The notes beneath the pieces were generated by a model. That model was given only the letters and a program-made list of their open reading frames with translations, did not search any database and had not been told where the DNA came from. Source: Virgibacillus siamensis (GTDB lineage: Bacteria > Bacillota > Bacilli > Bacillales > Amphibacillaceae). From it: DNA of 64,000 bases. The position numbers and the translations under genes were made by a program. Below are positions 8,625 through 16,292 of this stretch, in pieces (the stretch's first letter is position 1; the number at the start of each line of letters is the position of its first letter). The DNA lies in contig NZ_FUIH01000005.1 in NCBI RefSeq assembly GCF_900162695.1, positions 1 to 64,000 on the forward strand, read 5' to 3'.

Positions 8625-8647
8625 AGGGGAAGCGTCACCTTCCCCTG
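8625..8647. terminator. Terminator hairpin
   Basis: AAGGGGAAG/CTTCCCCT-type stem between the 60-aa membrane gene and the 128-aa gene. Confidence 0.6.
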
Positions 8648-8652
8648 TTGGT

Positions 8653-8835
8653 TTAAATCAATGATTCTATGAAAAATTGAACAAACCAATGTGTAAGTAA
8701 AAACACTGTAAATAGTCCGTATGCTGCAATGATCAGCGTGCGGGCTATTTCACTTTCAAATAAATCGTACGTTTGAATAAGGGTTACCCCACCGCCTATA
8801 ATCAACGATACGGAAACAAGTAATGTTGTTATCAT
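8653..8835 (-). CDS. Small two-span membrane protein, 60 aa
   Basis: Two hydrophobic segments, about residues 3-20 and 33-52, separated by a short acidic loop (DLFESEIAR). An RBS-like GAGGTG precedes the ATG. Not recognised; the layout resembles holin-like or toxin-like small membrane proteins. Its 5' end abuts structured element B. Confidence 0.55.
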   Translation of the reverse strand: MITTLLVSVSLIIGGGVTLIQTYDLFESEIARTLIIAAYGLFTVFLLTHWFVQFFIESLI

Positions 8836-8855
8836 GATTTCACCTCACTTTCTTT

Positions 8856-9480
8856 TTGTTGGCTCCGCAACACATTTTGTGAGGACGAAGTCAAGGGTCG
8901 GCTGGGTTGTAGCCGACTTGCCAGAAAAGCATAGTGATGAGCCGGATTTTGCGAATCACGTAGGAAATCGAGTGAAACCCAATGACTTATCAGGAATTAC
9001 AAAGTGTATTGTGCTTTGTTAGTCCTGGTTAGCCTACTTGGTTTTACCGCTTTCCTTTGTCTTTTTGCCAGCCCTTGTTACTGCGTTACGAACAAAAAGT
9101 ATAATAAGGAGACACAAAGAAGAAAGATGCAAAATCACAGCACATATAAACGCATAAGAGACAGCTTGTTCTTTTGCAAAGGTTCAATGCCTGTAGCAAA
9201 AGACATAAAAGCAAAAATAAAAAGCTGTAGCCAATCGAACTGTATTGGCCACAGCTTTAACTATTTTTGTGAACTATTTCAGTGTTCTTCTGAAATAGTC
9301 GGTTTGTAAAGGTTCAATGCCTGAACAAAGCGAGTAGATAACTTGTGAAATGGCAAGGAGTGAAACGGAGTAAGCGACATGATTTCTGACAGAAGGAAGA
9401 AATTTACCTTGTTAATCTCGAAAAGTAAGTTTTAAAGGATTTTGTGGGGCTCAAGCAAAGCATTCCCCTTAAGGTGAAAA
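8856..9480. ncRNA. Large structured non-coding element, copy B
   Basis: About 625 bases, roughly 75% identical by eye to copy C over most of its length. Its variable hairpin (about 9219-9263, AAAGCTGT..GCCAAT paired with ATTGGC..ACAGCTTT) has no sequence similarity to the hairpin at the same place in copy C, yet both pair nearly perfectly. Other shared stems are GTCGGCT/AGCCGAC (8895-8921) and CTATTTCAG/CTGAAATAG (about 9273-9300), plus a GTTCAATGCCTGAAC hairpin. It shares AGGAAT.TACAAAGTGT with copies A and D. No gene is supported in it. Confidence 0.65.
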
Positions 9481-9506
9481 GAGAATGCCTTGTTAAATAA
9501 ACGATT

Positions 9507-9587
9507 TCAATTACGAATGCTTACAATTAATGCAACTATACTTAGAATAAGCGCAAGAATGGAAATGCCTAGGACGGCTGTTAGCAT
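9507..9587 (-). CDS. Hydrophobic 26-aa peptide
   Basis: ATG at 9587 with AAGGAGG 9 bases upstream; an ATG three codons earlier is too close to the site. The peptide is a single membrane span (VLGISILALILSIVALIV) ending in a short basic tail, similar in layout to type I toxins or other membrane microproteins. Not recognised as a named family. Confidence 0.5.
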   Translation of the reverse strand: MLTAVLGISILALILSIVALIVSIRN

Positions 9588-9676
9588 GATTTTCATCCTC
9601 CTTGAATGCTTTGTATAGATACGATATAATAAACATAGAATAGTGAAAAGAGGGGAGGGCTTTCGCCCTCATTCCC

Positions 9677-9817
9677 TCAGGTGTTTTTTTCTGAAGCTTT
9701 TTCCGCTGATCCCGGAGAAAGCTTCTTTCTGTTGCGGGATTTTAAGATAACAACAGTCAGGTTAATACCAGCTGTGGCTAAATTGATCAGCGCAACAAGT
9801 AGTAGAATCTTTTCCAC
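9677..9817 (-). CDS. Membrane microprotein, 46 aa, GTG start
   Basis: GTG at 9817 follows a perfect AAAGGAGGTG. One membrane segment (residues about 3-25) is followed by a basic cytoplasmic tail (SRNRKKLS). An extended -10 (TGCTATAAT) lies upstream near 9855. Together with the 26-aa peptide it sits between the twin structured elements B and C. Function unknown. Confidence 0.5.
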   Translation of the reverse strand: MEKILLLVALINLATAGINLTVVILKSRNRKKLSPGSAEKASEKNT

Positions 9818-9884
9818 TATTCTCACCTCCTTTCATAGGAGGATATTGTTATTATAGCATGTTCACCACCTTTCTTGTTTGATG

Positions 9885-10465
9885 GATCCGCAACACGTTT
9901 TGTGAGGACAAAGTCAAGGGTCGGCTTGATTTGTAGCCGACTTGCCAGAAACGCATAGTGATGAGCCGGATTTTGCGAATCACGTAGGAAATCGAGTGAA
10001 ACCCAATGACTTATCAGGAGTTACAAAGTGTATTATGCTTTGTTAGTCCTGGTTAGCCTACTTGGTTTTACCGCTTTCCTTTGTCTTTTCGCCAGCCCTT
10101 GTTACTGAGTTACGAACAAAAAGTACTATTGGGAGACACAAAGATGAAAGATGCAAAATCATAGCACGCATAAACGCATAAGAGATAGCTTGTTCTTTTT
10201 CGAGGGCTCGATGCCCGAAGCAAAAAGAATGGAAAGTGAATGGATATAAAAAGGGGTAGTATCAGACGACATTTTGTGTTGGCTGATACTACCCCTTTCC
10301 ATGAACGCGCTATTTCAGCGAATTTCTGAAATAGTCGGTTTGTGAAGGTTCGATACCTGAACAAAGCGCATAAAGAATGAATGAAATAACAAGGAGCAAA
10401 ACGGAGTAAGCGACATGATTTCTGACAAAAGGAAGAAATTTTCCCTTTTTATTAAGTGGATAAAC
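9885..10465. ncRNA. Large structured non-coding element, copy C
   Basis: About 580 bases, the sister of copy B with the same order of blocks (GGCTCCGCAACACGT-like start, GTCGGCT/AGCCGAC stem, TTACAAAGTGTATTATGC, CTATTTCAG/CTGAAATAG stem, CGGAGTAAGCGACATGA end). Its variable hairpin (about 10249-10298) is AAAGGGGTAGTATCAG paired perfectly with its complement and unrelated in sequence to that of copy B. The open frames crossing it break at this hairpin and have no ribosome-binding sites. Confidence 0.65.
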
Positions 10466-10479
10466 TCAATTTATCATGC

Positions 10480-10498
10480 TATAATAGAACGAACGTTC
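10480..10498 (+). promoter_or_regulatory. SOS (LexA/DinR) box overlapping the yolD promoter
   Basis: TATAAT at 10480-10485 is followed directly by GAACGAACGTTC (10487-10498), which matches the Bacillus LexA box core GAAC-N4-GTTC. This would place the YolD gene under DNA-damage control, as for other yolD-uvrX operons. Confidence 0.75.
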
Positions 10499-10508
10499 TT
10501 ATAAAGAG

Positions 10509-10844
10509 GTGGCAGAATTGCAAGATCGTGGCACAATTAAGTGGACTGCTTCAACTATGATGATGCCTGAACAAACCGCTATGTTAAAAAAATACTTTGC
10601 GGAAACGGAACACAAAGAAAAGCCAATTCTTGATGAACAGCAGCTTGCGGATATTAATATGAAATTACAATGCGCATTGCATAATGATCTAACCGTTAAA
10701 GTAAAACACTTCAAAAATCATGATTATTATCATGTTAAAGGGAAACTAAAAATGATAAATTCTAAACGCTGCACGTTGCAATTAAATGATGCAGATCATA
10801 CGGAAATTGCTTTTGAAAATCTCCTGGATGTTACGGTTTTATAA
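10509..10844 (+). CDS. yolD: YolD-like protein
   Basis: About 111 residues with the YolD-family opening DRGTIKWTASTMMMPEQ and a C-terminal half typical of the family. YolD proteins are usually encoded beside UvrX, a Y-family DNA polymerase, under LexA control; here no polymerase gene follows. The start could be GTG at 10509 or TTG at 10518; the GAGGTG just before the TTG makes the shorter form equally likely. Confidence 0.85.
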   Translation: MAELQDRGTIKWTASTMMMPEQTAMLKKYFAETEHKEKPILDEQQLADINMKLQCALHNDLTVKVKHFKNHDYYHVKGKLKMINSKRCTLQLNDADHTEIAFENLLDVTVL

Positions 10845-10901
10845 TACCTTGTTATGAAACTACAACTATATGGTCATACTGGTCATAAGGAGGAGAATCT
10901 T

Positions 10902-11000
10902 ATGCCAGTTAGAATGACGAAAAGTGAAGCTCGTAAACTAGCTAAAAAAACCATTACACACAGCAAAAAACATGGAATACCCCTAAAGCGAAAAAAGTGA
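10902..11000 (+). CDS. Highly basic 32-aa peptide
   Basis: ATG at 10902 follows AAGGAGG with good spacing. The peptide (MPVRMTKSEARKLAKKT.., ending LKRKK) is almost wholly basic and could bind nucleic acid. It follows yolD on the same strand and may share its SOS promoter. Not recognised. Confidence 0.5.
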   Translation: MPVRMTKSEARKLAKKTITHSKKHGIPLKRKK

Positions 11001-11045
11001 CTTTTTAAACCCTGTTCAATCACCCGTAAAACACCGATATTTTTT

Positions 11046-11132
11046 GTGTCCTAAACATACATAAAAGGGCAGCCCCTACTCATATGTTTAAGTATAAATC
11101 TAGGACACCAAGACAGTGTCCTAAACATAAGT
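11046..11132 (+). promoter_or_regulatory. Repeated and inverted TGTCCTAAACATA boxes
   Basis: GTGTCCTAAACATA occurs near 11047 and again near 11117, with an inverted partner (TATGTTTA...TAGGACAC) between them, ending just before the start of the 208-aa gene. The arrangement suggests an operator array or a regulatory hairpin, possibly bound by that protein itself. Confidence 0.55.
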
Positions 11133-11143
11133 GAGGGGTTAAA

Positions 11144-11770
11144 GTGAAAAATAAGGCAGGGGAGAGAAAAATTCGTTCTGATAAAAAACGGGATGTAAAA
11201 CCGACAATTCCAATTCAATTGTATGAATGTGTTAGTCGGATATCATATGTTACCAGTACCCCCATGAAGGATGTTGGGGAATTAATCTGTAAAAAAGGGT
11301 TATATTCGACAGCTGTAGTTGAATATCTTTCCCAATACTTTAAGCGTGACTATTGGGCGAATAGTAATGTTTTATATACCGGTGATATGGAGCATGCTGG
11401 TTACGCAGCACCCCGGGGAATGTCCAAACGCAGAATGACAATGCGTTTTTTACAAAAGGATCATGATAAACTGGTTCGTTTAGCTTATTCCTTAGATATC
11501 ACAACTTCAGCTGCAACTGGCTTGCTGCTGGAAGCATCCGTAAAAAACACTAATATCGTGAACGCTTTTATTTTAAATTATGTAAAAAAAGAACTGGATC
11601 CTAAACGGATGAAGCAATTACGGGAAGTGTTGAAATTTATCAATAAAAACAATCCTTACCAGGAAGAAATCACACTTGGGGCTTTTATAAGCATGTTGAT
11701 GGATGAGGTTAAAGAAACAACCTTCACCCTGACGGAATCGCTTAAAAAATGGTTGGATGATAAAAGCTAA
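11144..11770 (+). CDS. Putative plasmid DNA-binding regulator, 208 aa
   Basis: GTG start after GAGGGG. Soluble and basic (pairs such as KRRMTMRF and DKKRD), with two helical segments around residues 25-60 and 95-125. The second (FLQKDHDKLVRLAYSLDITTSA) looks like a ribbon-helix-helix or HTH-like module. I do not recognise the family. Position downstream of the duplicated TGTCCTAAACATA boxes suggests an autoregulated regulator or copy-control protein, by inference only. Confidence 0.6.
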   Translation: MKNKAGERKIRSDKKRDVKPTIPIQLYECVSRISYVTSTPMKDVGELICKKGLYSTAVVEYLSQYFKRDYWANSNVLYTGDMEHAGYAAPRGMSKRRMTMRFLQKDHDKLVRLAYSLDITTSAATGLLLEASVKNTNIVNAFILNYVKKELDPKRMKQLREVLKFINKNNPYQEEITLGAFISMLMDEVKETTFTLTESLKKWLDDKS

Positions 11771-11787
11771 GGTAACTAATCGCTAAT

Positions 11788-11827
11788 GTAAATACCGGCC
11801 GCATTTTAGATGCAACCGGTATTATTT
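11788..11827 (+). terminator. Terminator of the 208-aa gene
   Basis: AATACCGG..GCAT/ATGC..CCGGTATT stem followed by ATTTGTAT, 17 bases after the stop. Confidence 0.7.
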
Positions 11828-12204
11828 GTATAGCGAATACGAGATACGTGTGAAATATACAGTCTATGATGGGTAAAAACTCCATAATCTTTATATCCGG
11901 GTAGTCATCGCCGCTAGTTCTAAAAACGAGGGGAATCCGGAATCGATAAGGAATGTTTTGGATTCCCCTTTCTTTATGATTGTAATGACTTAATATCCCC
12001 TTCATATAAACAGCTCTTTTAATATTTTGGTGAGGTGTTCTCACAGGTTTCCCTTTTATTGTATGCACCCATTTTTTTAACGCTTGTAGTAATTAATCAA
12101 AACAATGGCCCTTATCGTATTATATGGTTAACCAGTCATTTCTGGTTGACCTATTTTTAATAGGTTTTATGCTTAAGGTAGCCGGGATAGGGGTGGTGTC
12201 TGTT
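11828..12204. other. Intergenic stretch containing a dispersed hairpin repeat
   Basis: No supported gene. At about 12108-12165 is a palindromic unit (AACCAGTCATTTCTGGTT core followed by GACCTATTTTTAATAGG). It is repeated at about 14482-14508 and, inverted, at 52863-52920. Confidence 0.6.
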
Positions 12205-12561
12205 ATGGGAAATGAAATATTGGTTGTTGATGATAAACCTGAAATCTGTTTATTGCTAACAGAACTGCTTGAGAATAAGGGATATGGAATAACTACTGCG
12301 GAGAACGGTAAAGTAGCGCTGGATAAAATATACAAAAAGTCATTTAATTTAATCATATTAGATTATTATTTACCAATTCTTAATGGTTATGAAGTAATTG
12401 AACGGTTGAAGTATGATAAATTTACAATTCCAATTATCCTAATGACTGGATTACCCGAAGGTATAAATGAAAGCAAAAAAAATAGCCTAATTATTGATAC
12501 CGTTGCCAAGCCATTTAATATTCAATATATAAGTGATCTCGTTAAGTCTATTATAGCTTAG
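12205..12561 (+). CDS. Spo0F-like stand-alone receiver domain
   Basis: A 118-residue CheY-fold receiver with no output domain. It has the acidic pair D9-D10, phosphoacceptor D53 in LIILDYYLP, T81 and K102, all at Spo0F-like spacing (Spo0F is about 124 aa, with D54). Spo0F relays phosphate from sporulation kinases to Spo0B in the cytoplasm. A plasmid copy could compete for, or drain, phosphoryl groups; this is inference. ATG 12205 follows GGGGTGGTG; a longer upstream frame runs through the hairpin repeat and has no site. No kinase gene is adjacent; a degenerate kinase relative lies at 59500-60267. Confidence 0.8.
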   Translation: MGNEILVVDDKPEICLLLTELLENKGYGITTAENGKVALDKIYKKSFNLIILDYYLPILNGYEVIERLKYDKFTIPIILMTGLPEGINESKKNSLIIDTVAKPFNIQYISDLVKSIIA

Positions 12562-12760
12562 AATTCTTAAGTTATTGGAATGGAACTATACATACAAAAA
12601 AGGATTTGGTGATGGCAAGTAAATTAAAAGAATCCATAAGGTTCCCTAGTACTCCGAGAAATACTCATTTTTAAAACTTAAGGAGGAGAAACTGAACTTT
12701 ATCTATTCAATAAAATGACCCTTATATGATATATTGGCGCGATTCTTATTAGATAAGTCG

Positions 12761-13409
12761 AGTAGAAGAGAACCTCTCTACCTTTTACGGTAGATTGATT
12801 TCTCCCCCTTCTCAGAACCGTGCGTGCGCTATTAACGCACACGGCTCCTCCTAGTTACCATTCACAAAAATTCTGCTATCCTTAGTAGTTTTGTTTCCAT
12901 TTAGTGTAAGCTACCTCTGTGTGTAAGTAAATGTGTCCCTAATAAGGTTGATAACTGGTAGCTAGCCTTTCCTCCACCGGCATTACCCGATTTCATTGGT
13001 ACTACGCTGCTATCCGACTCCCTGCACGGCATTTGGTTTCCTTGCTTTTTATCGCTTGTACACCATACTCTCCTGATAAAGAAAAGACCGGCAGGGTCTC
13101 CTGAGTTGCCGCATCATATCAATGTATGACGTGCCAAGGTCTATGACTCCAGAGAGGTTTTATCCTTCTTGCCTTTAACGAAAGATAAAATGTAGCTTTC
13201 TGCAGCGCTAAAAGCATCAGCCCTCTCGATTTGCAAACATTATGGAGCTCAATCCCTTCAACCAGTTGGCTTTCGGCCCGCCATCTAACTGTCTACGCTT
13301 AAAGACTAAAGTTACCTTTAGCCCTCCAAGACTCGCTACGAGTGAATGGCTAATTCTTACTCTACGGGAATCCCACCCGTTATATGATACGACCTATGCT
13401 CAGCCGCAC
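12761..13409 (-). mobile_element. ORF-less group II intron
   Basis: On the minus strand the element opens with GTGCGGC at 13409. Near its 3' end is a clear domain V (12815-12847) with the GAGCCGTGTGCG/GCACGCACGGTTC pairing, the AGC catalytic triad and the two-base bulge. A domain VI hairpin follows (about 12766-12812) with an unpaired A, and the end lies near CTACTC at about 12761. The roughly 650-nt length leaves no room for a reverse transcriptase, so it would depend on a maturase encoded elsewhere. Exact ends are approximate. Confidence 0.8.
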
Positions 13410-13772
13410 TAGCACCCGTTTGCTTAGGATTAATGGTAACAATTTCATTGATTAATTTCTATTATCCTTGTTACTGCTCCATTTATTCGGAGCATTGGAC
13501 AACATCTAAAATCAATTTCTAAAAATTATCACACGGGCTACAGCAACAATTATATATTTTATATATAAGCGTGCACCACTTTATCCACATAAAAAACCAG
13601 TCGCTTTATTAAACGAAATTTGTTGCAAACCTCAATTACTCCAAGAACTTTTCATATAAATTTATCACGTTTGAAAAGATGTTCAGATATACACTAAGAT
13701 TGTCGAAAAAGGATTACATGTATTTGTATAGGGAAAAAGAAAGTAAACACAGAGATTGGAGGTATAGATAGG
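13410..13772. other. Intergenic stretch
   Basis: No gene is supported. It carries a perfect DnaA-box match (TTATCCACA, 13581-13589) without further copies nearby, and several short AT-rich palindromes. It is the 5' exon side of the group II intron. Confidence 0.4.
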
Positions 13773-13973
13773 TTGTCCTATGATGCAGTATTTAGTTGTA
13801 TGAACGAATTTGTTGAGATGGAAGATATAGTGATTTATCCCTACCCTGATCGTCCATACGGTATACAAATTATCGATCAGGAGGGTGATTTCATCATATT
13901 CTTTTTCGACGTCAAAATAAATCAAGTGGTTTGTATATTTAAAGATGCGGAGGAATTTTGGTTCCGAACATAA
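13773..13973 (+). CDS. Hypothetical protein, 66 aa, TTG start
   Basis: TTG at 13773 follows TTGGAGG at about 10 bases. Acidic and aromatic (DIVIYPYPDRPYGIQIID.., ending EEFWFRT), looking like a small beta-rich soluble protein. Not recognised. Confidence 0.45.
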   Translation: MSYDAVFSCMNEFVEMEDIVIYPYPDRPYGIQIIDQEGDFIIFFFDVKINQVVCIFKDAEEFWFRT

Positions 13974-14204
13974 TGAAAAATAAATCATAATATCCGTCAA
14001 ACAAACTTTCAACATTAAAAAGGGTTTGCTACTACTATTCAAATAATGCAAAGAGTACTTTTCCCTCCCTCTCTTCATAAGTACAAATTACTTCTTAAAC
14101 AGTTTCAATTTATCCCTAAAATGCTGGAGTGCCAAAACATGTGATTAAGTCTTTAGTCAAAAAAATTCTTAAAAATAAATCATTAATAAAGGGGGAGGAG
14201 GTAA

Positions 14205-14363
14205 ATGGTTCGCAGCAGTGACCAAAAGATGGTACAAGAATTTGAAGAAAAATTAAAAAGACCATTAACGGAGAGGGAATTAGAATTTATATCGTGGTTG
14301 ATTCAAAAACAAATGAAATCAAGTGCACACGGAATTTCAAAATCCAATAATAATCATGAATAA
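14205..14363 (+). CDS. Hypothetical protein, 52 aa
   Basis: ATG at 14205 immediately after GGGGGAGGAGG. Helical and charged (MVQEFEEKLKRPLTEREL EFISWLIQKQ region), ending in a polar His/Asn tail. It resembles small sporulation- or plasmid-associated helical peptides, but I cannot assign a family. Confidence 0.55.
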   Translation: MVRSSDQKMVQEFEEKLKRPLTERELEFISWLIQKQMKSSAHGISKSNNNHE

Positions 14364-14716
14364 TAATTCTAAAGGTGCATCCAAAAAATTCCTTAAAGGT
14401 AATGTGGAAGATACCTTTCTATCCCCCTACCAATAAACCTATTTCAAGATGTTTACTTCAAAACTAAATAATGACGCACAATCGCCAACCAGTCATTTCT
14501 GGTTGGCTTTATAATATGATTGATGAACCCAGCGTGCAATATTGGCGCTAATCTTTATTAGGGAAAAGCGCCCGATTATGGAATAGTCTTTTTTTCTCAG
14601 TACTCCATGTTTAAATTATACATACGCATACGACTTGATATCAAGAATGTGGAAATGGTAACTTCCTTTCTTCTTACCGCAATTCTTAGTTCAAATAATA
14701 TTCTTATCTTTTACTA
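14364..14716. repeat. Dispersed hairpin repeats in an otherwise empty stretch
   Basis: Contains CCAACCAG-TCATTT-CTGGTTGG (about 14483-14508) and a GGCGCTAATC../..GCGCCCGA hairpin (about 14544-14576). Both belong to families seen elsewhere in the window (12108, 12735, 50144, 52863-52951, 53536, 55512, 56418). No gene is supported. Confidence 0.65.
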
Positions 14717-14747
14717 TTGACTTAAAGCACACTTTAAGGTTTATTCT
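14717..14747 (+). promoter_or_regulatory. MerR-type promoter with 19-bp spacer and palindrome
   Basis: TTGACT (14717-14722) and TATTCT (14742-14747) are 19 bp apart, the over-long spacing typical of MerR-activated promoters. They flank the perfect palindrome CTTAAAG-CACA-CTTTAAG (14721-14738), which resembles NmlR/AdhR-type operators. It drives the SDR gene. Confidence 0.75.
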
Positions 14748-14779
14748 ATAAATGAATTATTATCAAGGAGGTAGTGACC

Positions 14780-15538
14780 ATGGCAAAATTTGATACACTG
14801 AAAGATAAAGTAGTGGTTGTTGCAGGTGGCGGTAAGAACCTTGGTGCTTTAGTCAGCAAAAAGTATGCTGAAGAGGGCGCAAAAATAATTGTGCATTATC
14901 ACAGTAACTCTTCCAAAGAGGAAGCAGAACAAACCGTTAGTTCGATTAAGTCCAAGAATGGTGAGGCTGCATTGTTCAATGGAGACTTAACCAATACAAC
15001 GAAAATGAAAGAATTATTTGATTACGCTGTTGATACCTACGGTAATGTTGATATTGCCATTAATACAGTAGGAAAAGTTCTTCGAAAACCAATTGAAGAA
15101 ACGTCTGAAGAGGAATTTGACGGTATGCAGGATATTAATGCAAAGGCTGCTTACTTCTTCATCAAAGAAGCAGCTAAACACATGAACAATAATGGAAAAA
15201 TCATTACGTTAGCTACATCATTGTTGGCAGCTTATACGGATGGTTATTCCACTTATGCAGGTGAAAAAGCTCCCGTTGAGCATTATACACGTGCGGCTTC
15301 AAAAGAACTGATGGATCGTGGTATTTCTGTAAATGCAGTTGCTCCTGGACCAATGGACACACCTTTCTTTTATCCTCAAGAAACAGATGAAAGGGTTGAA
15401 TTCCATAAATCACAGGCTATGCATAACCAGTTGACAAAAATTGAAGATATTGCTCCTATTATTCATTTTCTAACTACTGATGGATGGTGGATTAATGGAC
15501 AAACAATCTTTGCAAATGGAGGGTACGCAACCCGCTAA
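14780..15538 (+). CDS. Short-chain dehydrogenase/reductase
   Basis: A 252-residue classical SDR: glycine-rich NAD(P) motif AGGGKNLG near residue 15, NTVG in place of NNAG, active-site Ser followed by YAGEK (YxxxK), and the VNAVAPGPMDTPFF cofactor-loop region. It reduces or oxidises a small carbonyl/alcohol substrate that cannot be named from sequence. The ATG at 14780 is 8 bases from AAGGAGG; the GTG two codons upstream is too close. The MerR-type promoter upstream suggests induction by an electrophile or similar stress. Confidence 0.9.
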   Translation: MAKFDTLKDKVVVVAGGGKNLGALVSKKYAEEGAKIIVHYHSNSSKEEAEQTVSSIKSKNGEAALFNGDLTNTTKMKELFDYAVDTYGNVDIAINTVGKVLRKPIEETSEEEFDGMQDINAKAAYFFIKEAAKHMNNNGKIITLATSLLAAYTDGYSTYAGEKAPVEHYTRAASKELMDRGISVNAVAPGPMDTPFFYPQETDERVEFHKSQAMHNQLTKIEDIAPIIHFLTTDGWWINGQTIFANGGYATR

Positions 15539-15555
15539 TCAAGGGAGGTGATTAC

Positions 15556-15885
15556 ATGCATTATTTTTATGCTGAATATGGGCCAATAACAACGATATCC
15601 ATTCTGACTCCCAATGGGGATAAAAAAGCAAGTAGACAAGTTTCCGTATCCAAGGAGTCTTTTGTTAATGATTTAACAGAAAAAATGATTGAACTATCGC
15701 ATGAACAAAATCTTTACCACAATGATATATGTGCAATTGGAGTAGTAGTGGATGCTACAGAAATGCTTAATTGGGAATCAAAGAAACAACTCCAACAAGA
15801 ATTAGAGGCTTCATTTAGTTTTACAGCTGTTGTTGACCCGGATAAAAAGGTTGTTCTGAAAAAGTTGCTTGAAAATGCAAAATGA
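15556..15885 (+). CDS. Hypothetical protein, 109 aa
   Basis: Starts 18 bases after the SDR stop with AGGGAGGTG upstream, so it is probably co-transcribed. The sequence alternates beta strands and helices (TTISILTPNGDKK.., CAIGVVVDATEML), loosely like one half of an actin/ROK-type fold. Not recognised. A terminator follows. Confidence 0.6.
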   Translation: MHYFYAEYGPITTISILTPNGDKKASRQVSVSKESFVNDLTEKMIELSHEQNLYHNDICAIGVVVDATEMLNWESKKQLQQELEASFSFTAVVDPDKKVVLKKLLENAK

Positions 15886-15897
15886 ATGGTATATTAA

Positions 15898-15926
15898 ATC
15901 CCTCAGAACCCTGGTTCTGAGGGGTT
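15898..15926. terminator. Bidirectional terminator
   Basis: CCCTCAGAACC/GGTTCTGAGGGG stem followed by TTTTTTTCC, between convergent genes. The plus-strand T-run is strong. Confidence 0.85.
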
Positions 15927-16289
15927 TTTTTCCGCTGCTCCTTCTTTGTCCAGTATTTTCATTTTTTTTGTTAGTTTTTCCAACGCCACATCAATTTCCT
16001 GTTTTTGTTTTTGCAATTTCTTCTGATGATCCCGAAATATTCGTGTTCTTTCTCCTAATGTGCTGTCTCCCTTCATATGAAGTTGTGCCACACGTCGTAG
16101 TGTTTCAATAGGCATTCCTGTTGCACGCATACAACCTATTAATTCCAGCCAAAATAAATCTTCCTCTTTAAACATTCTGTAACCATTAACGTTGCGCTTT
16201 ATAAATGGCAAAAGCCCTTCATTGTCGTAATATCGAATGGTTGATGCCGGAATTTCCACTTTTTCGGAAGCCTTTTTAATCGTCAACAT
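15903..16289 (-). CDS. MerR-family regulator
   Basis: A 128-residue MerR protein: N-terminal winged HTH (ASEKVEIPASTIRYYDNEGL, residues about 6-26), the GYRMFKEEDL wing, then the long dimerisation helix with many Lys/Gln. No metal-binding Cys cluster is visible, fitting the NmlR/AdhR/multidrug branches. It begins 3 bases after the stop of the TMEM175-like gene and is therefore co-transcribed from the MerR-type promoter at 16972-17002. It probably regulates its own operon and perhaps the SDR gene. Confidence 0.9.
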   Translation of the reverse strand: MLTIKKASEKVEIPASTIRYYDNEGLLPFIKRNVNGYRMFKEEDLFWLELIGCMRATGMPIETLRRVAQLHMKGDSTLGERTRIFRDHQKKLQKQKQEIDVALEKLTKKMKILDKEGAAEKNPSEPGF

Positions 16290-16292
16290 TTT

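Noticed and set aside
8834..9309. Two overlapping plus-strand frames in element B
   Set aside because: No ribosome-binding sites, not kept in copy C, and they cross the paired hairpins.
10110..10364. 84-residue minus frame in element C
   Set aside because: Breaks in the sister copy B and lies across the variable hairpin.
11742..12068. 108-residue minus frame
   Set aside because: Runs through the terminator of the 208-aa gene and lacks a start signal.
12613..12675. 20-codon frame MASKLKESIRF..
   Set aside because: Too short, with a poor ribosome-binding site and no conserved context.
13683..14078. 131-residue minus frame over the 66-aa gene
   Set aside because: No ribosome-binding site; the plus-strand frame has a strong TTGGAGG.
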